Shown here: positions 1-5,138 of the stretch, one piece after another
Layout: each line of letters starts with the position of its first letter
Position numbering within the stretch: position 1 is the first letter of the stretch
Assembly: GCA_900556015.1 (NCBI GenBank)
Contig: USNH01000096.1
Coordinates: 1-5,169, forward strand
Direction: 5' to 3'
Length of the DNA stretch: 5,169 bases
Origin: an uncultured Eubacteriales bacterium
GTDB taxonomy: Bacteria; Bacillota_A; Clostridia; Oscillospirales; Oscillospiraceae
The notes under the pieces: generated by a model
Database searches by the model: none
Told to the model about the DNA's origin: nothing
What the model saw: the letters and a program-made list of their open reading frames with translations, nothing else
Translations under genes and position numbers: made by a program

Positions 1-9
1 CAAGACGAA

Positions 10-57
10 AAGGGCAAAAAGCGCCGGAAAGACACGCTGTCAGGCGTGCTTGCCCTT
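10..57 (-). terminator. Possible terminator after the DUF5685 gene
   Basis: Immediately after the DUF5685 stop the minus strand reads AAGGGCAA (50-57), which pairs exactly with TTGCCCTT (10-17), followed by TTCG. Between them an inner stem forms from CACGC (33-37) and GCGTG (44-48). The outer stem has a long interior and only a short U-rich tail, so this is a weak or atypical intrinsic terminator, placed where the operon would be expected to end. Confidence 0.4.
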
Positions 58-58
58 G

Positions 59-925
59 TCAATCGATGGTAACCCTTTTATGAAACGTACCCGCCAGCAC
101 AGACGCGCCCACGGCGTACAGTCCCTCATACACCACTGACCGTATCACCGGCGTATACACGCCGCAGTCCGTCAGCTCAAAGGCCGCCGCCATGGCCCGC
201 ACCGAGCCGTCCAGCGTGGCGGCCAGGGTCTGTTCGTCCGCCGGGGACAGCTTGCCGTCCACCGGGGTGAACCGCAGGGCCAGGGGGTTATAGCTGCCGC
301 TTTTCAGGTCGTCAGCCAGGTCGTCCGCCGCGTCTATGAGGTACACCCAGCGGCCCAAATGGTACAGCAGCTGCTCTGTCACCCGGCGGCGGGGTTCGTC
401 CGTCTCACCGGCGGCAGCGCCGGCCAGCAGGGACGCAAAGGCATCCGCCGGGGCATCCAAAGACGGGCGGCGCTCTTTTTCCAGCGCAGTCAGCCGGGTC
501 AGGTGGGCCGCCGTCTGCCGGTCGAAGTCCGCCCGGCAGCGCTTGGCCTTGCGGTAGGCCGGGGTCAGCAGCCGCAGGGCCAGCCGGTATTTCAGTCCCC
601 GGAAAAAGCCGTGGTCGGCCACGCCGTCCCGCAGCTGCCACCAGGTCAGGATCACGCTCATGTCTGCCGCCGTGTCGAAGGCCGGGTCAGACCCGGCGCA
701 GCGCCGGCGGCGGAAGGGATGCACCGCGCAGCGGCGCAGGCACGTCTCCCCTGTTCCGTGGGACAGCACCATGGCTAAAAACGCCAGGTCGTAGTTCAGG
801 ATCATCCGTCCGGCCAGTCCGTACCGCCGCCCTAGAGCGTGGCACAGACCGCAGTATGCGCCGCGGAATACCTCCCGCTCCTCCTCCGTCAGCTTTCCAT
901 CGGAGGGCCGCACATAGCCGAACAC
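59..925 (-). CDS. DUF5685 family protein, function unknown
   Basis: A 288-residue protein that I recognise as DUF5685 from its opening MFGYVRP, the YCGLC motif (Cys25, Cys28) and the later LIDAADDLADDLKSGSYNPL stretch (about residues 196-215). No function is established for the family. Visible features are a second cysteine/histidine cluster (Cys62, Cys66, His69, Cys76) that with Cys25/Cys28 could bind a metal, and an acidic DDLADD run (201-206) in a helix-rich C-terminal half, loosely reminiscent of the Mg-binding aspartates of isoprenoid synthases. There is no signal peptide and no clear membrane segment, so it is probably cytoplasmic. The start is GTG, only 3 bases after the stop of the rseC-like gene and without a good Shine-Dalgarno, which suggests translation by coupling. 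The family-typical N-terminus supports this start. Family assignment is firm; any biochemical role is speculation. Confidence 0.88.
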   Translation of the reverse strand: MFGYVRPSDGKLTEEEREVFRGAYCGLCHALGRRYGLAGRMILNYDLAFLAMVLSHGTGETCLRRCAVHPFRRRRCAGSDPAFDTAADMSVILTWWQLRDGVADHGFFRGLKYRLALRLLTPAYRKAKRCRADFDRQTAAHLTRLTALEKERRPSLDAPADAFASLLAGAAAGETDEPRRRVTEQLLYHLGRWVYLIDAADDLADDLKSGSYNPLALRFTPVDGKLSPADEQTLAATLDGSVRAMAAAFELTDCGVYTPVIRSVVYEGLYAVGASVLAGTFHKRVTID

Positions 926-928
926 GGG

Positions 929-1333
929 TCAGAATACCCGCAGGATGGTGTAGGTCAAACTCTCCTCCCGCTTGGCCTTGCGGTCGTAGACCACGCTGGC
1001 CAGGAAGGACAGGGCCGCCGCGCCGATGGCGATGGCGTAGCGCCAGCCCTCCGTCAGGCCCTCCGACAGGAAGTAGCCCAGCAGGAAGCAGACCACCGGC
1101 AGCACGTATACCAAAGCGACCACGCCCAGCAGCTTTTTGGTGCTGCTCTCCACCACTACCTTCTGCCCTACCGCCGCGCCGGGGTCATTCTTGGCGCGGG
1201 CGCGGATGGCCGCGCCGGTCATGCCGCAGCCGGCGCACTCCTCGCAGTCGTGGCCGCAGGCCGTCTTGCGGGGCACGGAGATCTCCGCGTAGCCGCCGGG
1301 GAGAAGTTTTTCCACTGTTGCGATCTGTGTCAT
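929..1333 (-). CDS. RseC/MucC-like membrane protein (SoxR-reducing system RseC family)
   Basis: A 134-residue protein with the RseC layout. A short N-terminal beta-rich part carries a four-cysteine motif CGHDCEECAGC (Cys26, Cys30, Cys33, Cys36). A basic/polar stretch follows (VGQKVVVESSTKKLL, 56-69), then two membrane segments at about 69-89 and 98-116 and a charged tail. In Proteobacteria RseC acts with the Rsx/Rnf electron-transport proteins and with sigma-E regulation; in Clostridia related proteins are widespread but poorly studied. The cysteines could bind an Fe-S cluster or a metal on the cytoplasmic side; that is inference. The ATG is preceded by GAGGTG at 5 bases, and this site overlaps the TGA stop of cdaR 9 bases upstream, so it is very likely co-translated with cdaR. 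No rnf/rsx gene is in view. Length is close to the family norm. Confidence 0.88.
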   Translation of the reverse strand: MTQIATVEKLLPGGYAEISVPRKTACGHDCEECAGCGMTGAAIRARAKNDPGAAVGQKVVVESSTKKLLGVVALVYVLPVVCFLLGYFLSEGLTEGWRYAIAIGAAALSFLASVVYDRKAKREESLTYTILRVF

Positions 1334-1342
1334 GCTTTCACC

Positions 1343-2659
1343 TCATGCCTCGCTTTCCGCCGAGGCGTCCTGCTCGGGCTGGAGCGGCGCGTTCGTCACC
1401 GATACCTCCAGCTCATACGTGCCGCGAACGGTCACATCGCTGAAGTCCGTTATTGTTACCGTCACCGGCACGGTGACAGGGCCGGGCCCTGTGACGGCGC
1501 TCATGTCGGCGTAGACCTTGATATTCTCCGGCTTTACCTCGGCGATCTCGTCCGCCACGCCCCACAGCCGCACCGTCAGGCCGCCGGTCATGGGCACGGC
1601 GTACAGCCCGGCGGGCAGGTTCTCGTAGGTGATGTCCGTGGCCGTCAGCGTCGTCTCGTCGATGCCGTCCAGGGTGATCTCCACACGGGCCACCTCGTTG
1701 CCGTTCACCAGCCACGTGCCGTCCGGCGGCGTGACCACATAGCTGTTCTGCTGGGTCAGCTCCAGATCCTCCACGTACAGGGTGGCCAGGACGATCTGAT
1801 CGATGCCCGCCAGCACGTCGGCCTCGCCGTTAAGGCGCACCGTCTCCGGCCTGATGTCGCAGACGATGCTGTTCATGGCTGTGCCGGGGATGCCGGAGAA
1901 CTCCACCGCCAGCTTGACCTCCTTGGTGGTCAGCACGGGCACTTTTGCCTGGATGAGGCTGGCGTTGGTGCGGATGTTGTCATTCTCGACCAAATTGCCG
2001 TTGAAGTCGTAGAGCTGCACGTCCACCGTCTGCACCACGGAGCGGGTCGCGCCGGAGATGTCCACCGTCAGCTTGGCGTGGCTGACGTTCAGCAGGTCGT
2101 CACGCTGGGCGCGGAGCGTCAGCACCTCAGGGTCAAGCACCACGTCGCCGGTGAAGTAGCCCTCGGCCACCTGGCCCACCACCTCGCACTCCACCGGGAC
2201 TTCCTTGGTATACAGTTCGCCCACGGTGACGGTGATCTGACTGAGGCTGGCCTTCTCCACGCTGACATCGGTACGCACCACGCCGTCCGGGTAGCTGGGC
2301 GTCCAGCTCAGCTGATGTACGCCCACGGAGTCGATGCCGGAGGTGCTGGCGATGACCCGCACGTTGTCGCTGTTCATCTTCACCAGCTCACGCTTCGGGC
2401 CGCGGATGGTCAGGTCGATGGTGGTGTCGTAGCCGGACAGCAGCATCAGGTTCTTGTCCGCCAGCGTGGTGTTCTCGCCGGAGAACTCCACCGGGATGTC
2501 GCGGATGGTCTTGGTACGAAGCGGCGCTTTGTCCAAATCCACATATACCCACATGGCGATGGCCACCAGGATGGAGATGACGATACGCAGGGCCTTGCTG
2601 CGGTTGAAGGGAGGCCGCTGCTCGCCGCCAGTTTGCTTTTCAGAGATCTGCGTCATCAT
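1343..2659 (-). CDS. cdaR: CdaR, membrane-anchored regulator of diadenylate cyclase (YbbR-repeat protein)
   Basis: A 438-residue protein with a short cytoplasmic N-terminus, one membrane anchor (about residues 23-41, ALRIVISILVAIAMWVYVD) and a long extracytoplasmic part. That part reads as about four YbbR-type beta repeats, roughly 48-146, 147-244, 245-331 and 335-424. Each has the pattern of an IPVEFSG/VPVECEV-like opening strand followed by a P-E-x-V/I-x-L/V strand (DPEVLTLRA, RPETVRLNG, KPENIKVYA). The tail is short and acidic (DASAESEA). In Bacillus and Listeria CdaR binds CdaA at the membrane and modulates c-di-AMP synthesis; the same role is inferred here from the gene pair. It starts at the first of two tandem ATGs, with AGGAGG 6 bases upstream, and overlaps the end of cdaA by 20 bases, so the two are translationally coupled. 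B. subtilis CdaR is slightly longer (about 480 residues). Confidence 0.93.
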   Translation of the reverse strand: MMTQISEKQTGGEQRPPFNRSKALRIVISILVAIAMWVYVDLDKAPLRTKTIRDIPVEFSGENTTLADKNLMLLSGYDTTIDLTIRGPKRELVKMNSDNVRVIASTSGIDSVGVHQLSWTPSYPDGVVRTDVSVEKASLSQITVTVGELYTKEVPVECEVVGQVAEGYFTGDVVLDPEVLTLRAQRDDLLNVSHAKLTVDISGATRSVVQTVDVQLYDFNGNLVENDNIRTNASLIQAKVPVLTTKEVKLAVEFSGIPGTAMNSIVCDIRPETVRLNGEADVLAGIDQIVLATLYVEDLELTQQNSYVVTPPDGTWLVNGNEVARVEITLDGIDETTLTATDITYENLPAGLYAVPMTGGLTVRLWGVADEIAEVKPENIKVYADMSAVTGPGPVTVPVTVTITDFSDVTVRGTYELEVSVTNAPLQPEQDASAESEA

Positions 2660-3533
2660 CGGTTTCCTCCTTTCGGTGCAGGCCCAGCAGCTCCACCAGG
2701 GAGCGGCGGGGCTTGTCCTCGCTGTCCTCCTCCGGCGGCATCAGCTCGTTCCGCAGGAGCTTGGACAGCGTTTCCGGCATCAGGTGGCGCTTGAGCATGC
2801 CGCCGATGGCCACGGAGATCGAGCCGGTCTCCTCCGACACGATGACCACCACCGCGTCGGAGTTCTCGCTCATGCCGATGCCCGCCCGGTGGCGCATGCC
2901 CAGGTCGCGGCTCAGGTTCACGTTCTTGCTCAGCGGCAGCATACAGCCCGCGCCCAGTATCCGCCCGTGGCGGATGATGACCGCGCCGTCGTGCATGGGC
3001 GCTTTTACGAAGAAGATGTTTTTCAGCAGCTCGGAGGACACGGCGGCATCCAGCATTGTGCCGCTGCGAACCATGTCGTCCAGGCGGATGTCACGCTCGA
3101 ACACGATGAGAACGCCGGTCTTGCTCTGGGACATCTCGCTGCACGCGATGACCGTCTGGTCGATGGCCGTCTCCAGCGCCGTCTGCTGCTGCACCGGGCC
3201 GAAGGCCTTGAATATCTTGATGTTGCGGCTGCCCATCTTCTCCAGTATCTGCCGTATCTCAGGCTGGAACAGGACGATGATGGCGATGATGCCCACCTGC
3301 ACCAGGTTGCCCATGATGTAGGTCACGGCGTTCAGCTGCAGCATATCGGCGATGCCCAGCGCCAGCAGGAACATGACCACGCCCTTGAGGATATTCTCCG
3401 CACGGGTGCTTTTCACCAGCCGCAGCAGACTGTATACCAAAAAGGCGATGATCGCGATGTCCAAAATGTCCGAGAAGCGTATCAGGACTAAGTAATTCCC
3501 AATATTTTCTAATAAAGCAAGTACCTTATCCAT
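2640..3533 (-). CDS. cdaA: Diadenylate cyclase CdaA (c-di-AMP synthase)
   Basis: A 297-residue enzyme that condenses two ATP into cyclic di-AMP, the second messenger controlling potassium/osmolyte uptake and wall homeostasis. Three membrane segments lie at about 22-40, 48-66 and 72-90, followed by a linker and the cytoplasmic DAC (DisA_N) domain, about 105-255. The catalytic motifs are intact: DGA at 182-184 (in APMHDGAVII) and RHR at 214-216 (in GMRHRAGIG). A charged tail of about 35 residues (acidic at 268-273 and 289-296) makes it slightly longer than B. subtilis CdaA (273). The chosen ATG gives the family N-terminus and has AGGAAGG 8 bases upstream. The same frame is open 45 codons further upstream, but that extension runs through the promoter and the neighbouring gene's end. 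The first 18 codons are AT-rich (three TTA leucines), unlike the GC-rich remainder. It is the first gene of the cdaA-cdaR-rseC-DUF5685 unit. Confidence 0.96.
   Translation of the reverse strand: MDKVLALLENIGNYLVLIRFSDILDIAIIAFLVYSLLRLVKSTRAENILKGVVMFLLALGIADMLQLNAVTYIMGNLVQVGIIAIIVLFQPEIRQILEKMGSRNIKIFKAFGPVQQQTALETAIDQTVIACSEMSQSKTGVLIVFERDIRLDDMVRSGTMLDAAVSSELLKNIFFVKAPMHDGAVIIRHGRILGAGCMLPLSKNVNLSRDLGMRHRAGIGMSENSDAVVVIVSEETGSISVAIGGMLKRHLMPETLSKLLRNELMPPEEDSEDKPRRSLVELLGLHRKEETDDDADL
2666..2671 (-). promoter_or_regulatory. cdaR: Ribosome binding site of cdaR, inside the cdaA 3' end
   Basis: AGGAGG on the minus strand, 6 bases before the first of two tandem ATGs (2659 and 2656). It lies within the last codons of cdaA, so ribosomes finishing cdaA pass directly over it. 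The spacing favours the first ATG. Confidence 0.8.
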
Positions 3534-3607
3534 GCCTTCACCCTTCCTGATGCAAGGAAATCTTCGCATAAAAATAGATACTACTATTATATAAAAAATA
3601 TTGGGAA
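3495..3607. repeat. 13-bp inverted repeat spanning the cdaA promoter and early codons
   Basis: TTCCCAATATTTT occurs on the plus strand at 3496-3508 (inside cdaA codons 9-13) and its exact reverse complement at 3595-3607 (inside the -35/-10 spacer). The arms are 86 bases apart, with the -10 box, leader, ribosome binding site and ATG between them. The arms are AT-rich, but a 13/13 match at this location is notable. It could be an operator pair or, in a longer transcript, a leader stem. Confidence 0.6.
3542..3548 (-). promoter_or_regulatory. cdaA: Ribosome binding site deciding the cdaA start
   Basis: AGGAAGG on the minus strand, 8 bases before the ATG at 3533. It supports this start over the in-frame ATGs at 3569 and 3668, neither of which fits the promoter position. 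The preceding bases can pair with it (TTCCT/AGGAA, stem arms 3544-3548 and 3555-3559, 6-base loop). Confidence 0.75.
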
Positions 3608-3614
3608 ATTGCAA
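3586..3614 (-). promoter_or_regulatory. Sigma-A type promoter of the cdaA operon
   Basis: Read on the minus strand: a -35 box TTGCAA (3609-3614), a 17-base spacer, and a perfect -10 box TATAAT (3586-3591). Transcription should begin near 3579-3582, giving a leader of about 46-50 bases before the cdaA ATG. It lies in the only AT-rich gap between genes in the window, just after the desulfurase-like gene ends, so it probably drives cdaA, cdaR, the rseC-like gene and the DUF5685 gene. Confidence 0.8.
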
Positions 3615-3620
3615 CAAAAA

Positions 3621-3650
3621 ATTATACTCACGATTTTGCAGTTTGCCCAA
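3621..3650 (-). promoter_or_regulatory. Possible second, upstream promoter for cdaA
   Basis: A second perfect TATAAT (3621-3626) lies just after the desulfurase-like stop codon. The best -35 partner is TTGGGC (3645-3650) with an 18-base spacer, matching the consensus at only three of six positions. The -10 match may be chance in AT-rich DNA. If used, transcription would start near 3614 and give a leader about 35 bases longer than from the stronger promoter. Confidence 0.3.
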
Positions 3651-4755
3651 CGATGCCGGACACCTCACGGGTCAGCCTATCCACCTCCTGACGGCGGTTG
3701 AACACCGACGGGCTGAAACGCACCGTGCCCGTCTCCAGCGTGCCCGCCGTGCGGTGAGCCAGCGGCGCGCAGTGCAGTCCCGCCCGCAGGGCAATACCCC
3801 GGGAGGCCAGCGCCTCCCCCAGCTCCTCGCAGTCCCAGCCCGATACACGGAAGCTGACCACGCCGGTCTGCTCCGGGCCGGAGAACACCTCCACGCCGGG
3901 AATGTCCGCCAGCCGTTGGGCGGCGTAGCGCCCCAGCTCGCCCTCGTAGTCCGCTATGCGCGCCACGCCCTGACGCTGCACGAACCGCAGGCCCTCCAGC
4001 AGTCCGGCGATGCCGGGCATATTGTGCGTGCCCGCCTCCAGCCGGTCCGGCAGCTCGGCGGGCATTTCCTGTAGCAGGGACTGCGAACCCGTGCCGCCCC
4101 GCAGCAGCGGCGCAGGCTCACAGCCGCACAGCAGCAGTCCCGTGCCCTGCGGGCCGTACAGCCCCTTGTGCCCCGGCATAGCGATGAACGACGCGCCCAG
4201 CGCCTTCATGTCCACCGGCAGCATCCCGGCGGACTGGGAGGCGTCCAGCACGAAGGGCACGCCCTTTTCCCGGCACAGCGCCGCAATGTCCGACACCGGC
4301 AGGACGTAGCCGAACACGTTGGACACATGGGTGCAGATCACCGCGTCCGCCGGCTGCGCCAGCGCCTGGCGGAACTGGGCCAGCATGGCCGCCGGGTCGA
4401 ACAGCGGCCCGTCCGCCACCGCGATCTCCACGTTGGGGATGGCGTGGAGCGGGCGGGTGACGGCGTTGTGCTCGTAGCCGGAGATGACCACCCGGCTGCC
4501 CGGCTTCACCAGCGTGCGGATGGCGATGTTCAGCCCGTGGGTGGCGCAGGACGTGAACACCACATGGGCCGGGTCGTCCACATGGAACAGCTCCGCCGCC
4601 GCCATCCTGCACCGCAGGTCCGTCTCCTCCGCCCGGCGGGTGGCGGGATAGCTGCCCCGACCCGGCGAGGACAGCGTATGCACCGCCTGGTACATGGCAC
4701 GCCGCACCGCTTCCGGCTTTTGGAGCGTGGTCGCTCCCGCGTCAAAATAGATCAT
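3628..4755 (-). CDS. Cysteine desulfurase-like class V aminotransferase (TIGR01977-type)
   Basis: A 375-residue PLP enzyme of the NifS/SufS superfamily, expected to remove sulfur (or selenium) from cysteine/selenocysteine and pass it on as a persulfide. Landmarks in order are the N-terminal MIYFDAGATT, GYEHNAV with PLP-stacking His96, the PLP-nitrogen Asp171 in VLDASQSAG, the Schiff-base Lys197 in MPGHKGLYGPQG, and the candidate catalytic Cys329 in RAGLHCAPLAHRTAGT. These match the TIGR01977 'aminotransferase class V' family rather than classical IscS. The segment TSCATHGLNIAI (68-79) has His73 where I recall Glu in many relatives (ATEALN). The ATG overlaps the DUF3343 stop as ATGA, with GAGGTG 5 bases upstream, so the two genes are coupled. 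Length is normal. Fold and PLP chemistry are secure; the exact substrate and acceptor are not visible from sequence. Confidence 0.92.
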   Translation of the reverse strand: MIYFDAGATTLQKPEAVRRAMYQAVHTLSSPGRGSYPATRRAEETDLRCRMAAAELFHVDDPAHVVFTSCATHGLNIAIRTLVKPGSRVVISGYEHNAVTRPLHAIPNVEIAVADGPLFDPAAMLAQFRQALAQPADAVICTHVSNVFGYVLPVSDIAALCREKGVPFVLDASQSAGMLPVDMKALGASFIAMPGHKGLYGPQGTGLLLCGCEPAPLLRGGTGSQSLLQEMPAELPDRLEAGTHNMPGIAGLLEGLRFVQRQGVARIADYEGELGRYAAQRLADIPGVEVFSGPEQTGVVSFRVSGWDCEELGEALASRGIALRAGLHCAPLAHRTAGTLETGTVRFSPSVFNRRQEVDRLTREVSGIVGQTAKS

Positions 4756-5006
4756 AGCTCCACCTCACTGTATCCCTCATCCCGGCGCTGAAACGCCTGC
4801 GCCGGGGCAAATCCCAACTCCCGCAGCAGCCTCCACGCTGCCGTCGCTTTCTCCCTGCCACGCAGACGCAGCACATAGCCGCAGCCCCGACCCGTCAGAC
4901 CCATGGGCGCACGGGCCACCACCGCATGAAGCCCCTTTCGCTCCAGTGCCTGCGCCATTCGCTGTGCGTGGGTCACGGAGCGTGCGGTGATCAGATACTC
5001 CTCCAT
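4752..5006 (-). CDS. DUF3343 protein, putative Se/S carrier-like
   Basis: An 84-residue cytoplasmic protein, MEEYLITARSVTHAQRMAQ at the start, with the DUF3343 pattern of a small alpha/beta protein: a helix of the THAxxxAxxLxxKG type (12-25) and a central conserved Cys-Gly (Cys42-Gly43 in MGLTGRGCGYVLRL). NCBI-style annotation calls this family putative Se/S carrier-like; the cysteine is the obvious candidate for carrying persulfide or selenium. The ATG is fixed by an almost perfect ribosome binding site (AAAGGAGGTG, 6-base spacing to AGGAGG) and by the family start. The same frame runs open 53 codons further upstream, but that extension is low-complexity (SPSPSPSP) and is translated from the intergenic repeat region. 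The 4-base overlap with the desulfurase-like gene suggests the two act together, the carrier accepting sulfur or selenium from the enzyme. That partnership is inferred from context. Confidence 0.87.
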   Translation of the reverse strand: MEEYLITARSVTHAQRMAQALERKGLHAVVARAPMGLTGRGCGYVLRLRGREKATAAWRLLRELGFAPAQAFQRRDEGYSEVEL

Positions 5007-5012
5007 ATCGCA

Positions 5013-5018
5013 CCTCCT
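5013..5018 (-). promoter_or_regulatory. Strong ribosome binding site of the DUF3343 gene
   Basis: AGGAGG within AAAGGAGGTG on the minus strand, with a 6-base spacer to the ATG at 5006. This nearly full complement of the 16S anti-Shine-Dalgarno fixes the start and rules out the longer open frame that reaches 5165. No convincing promoter is visible between here and the window edge. Confidence 0.85.
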
Positions 5019-5042
5019 TTGTACGCACCCCATCCTATGCCA

Positions 5043-5065
5043 GGGAGAGGGCGAAGGTGAGGGAG
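5043..5065. repeat. Purine-rich GGGAGAGGG...GGTGAGGGAG block
   Basis: A G/A-rich block in which GGGAGAGGG is followed by GCGAAGGTGAGGGAG. It looks like half of the common intergenic repeat of the form CCCTCTCCC...GGGAGAGGGNNNGGGTGAGGG, here without the pairing half. It sits between the DUF3343 ribosome binding site and the neighbouring palindrome. Assignment to a repeat family is from memory. Confidence 0.35.
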
Positions 5066-5069
5066 ACGG

Positions 5070-5102
5070 ATTCCCACGCCAGTCTGCGGACTGGCTCGGA
5101 AT
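5070..5102. repeat. Imperfect palindrome, likely interspersed intergenic repeat
   Basis: GCCAGTC (5078-5084) and GACTGGC (5089-5095) form a 7-bp stem around a TGCG loop. Outer arms ATTCC (5070-5074) and GGAAT (5098-5102) extend it across a small internal loop. The minus-strand text beginning TGTCATTCCGAG and ending in GGGAATCCG resembles the widespread TGTCATTGCGAG...GGCAATCC type intergenic repeat of many gut bacteria, from memory. Confidence 0.6.
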
Positions 5103-5138
5103 GACAGGACAAGGACAAAACGGACGCTCGGCAGACGG

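Noticed and set aside
839..2794. A 651-codon plus-strand open frame opposite cdaR, the rseC-like gene and part of DUF5685
   Set aside because: It is antisense to genes with clear family motifs. Its product is His/Ala/Gly/Arg-rich with no recognisable domain, as expected from the complement of GC-rich codons. It has no plausible ribosome binding site of its own.
2454..3491. A 345-codon plus-strand open frame opposite cdaA
   Set aside because: It is a mirror frame of cdaA with low-complexity His/Gln/Asp-rich sequence; the catalytic motifs of cdaA are on the minus strand.
3534..3627. A c-di-AMP (ydaO-type) riboswitch in the cdaA leader
   Set aside because: The gap is only 94 bases and AT-rich, with none of the multi-helix structure or length of that riboswitch.
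3534..3668. A 45-residue N-terminal extension of CdaA
   Set aside because: It reads through the promoter and the end of the neighbouring gene, lacks a ribosome binding site, and is not part of the known CdaA architecture.
4118..4791. Open frames on both strands within the class V aminotransferase gene (4118-4612 minus, 4168-4791 plus)
   Set aside because: Both are Gly/Arg/Ala/His-rich shadow frames overlapping a gene with intact PLP and cysteine motifs.
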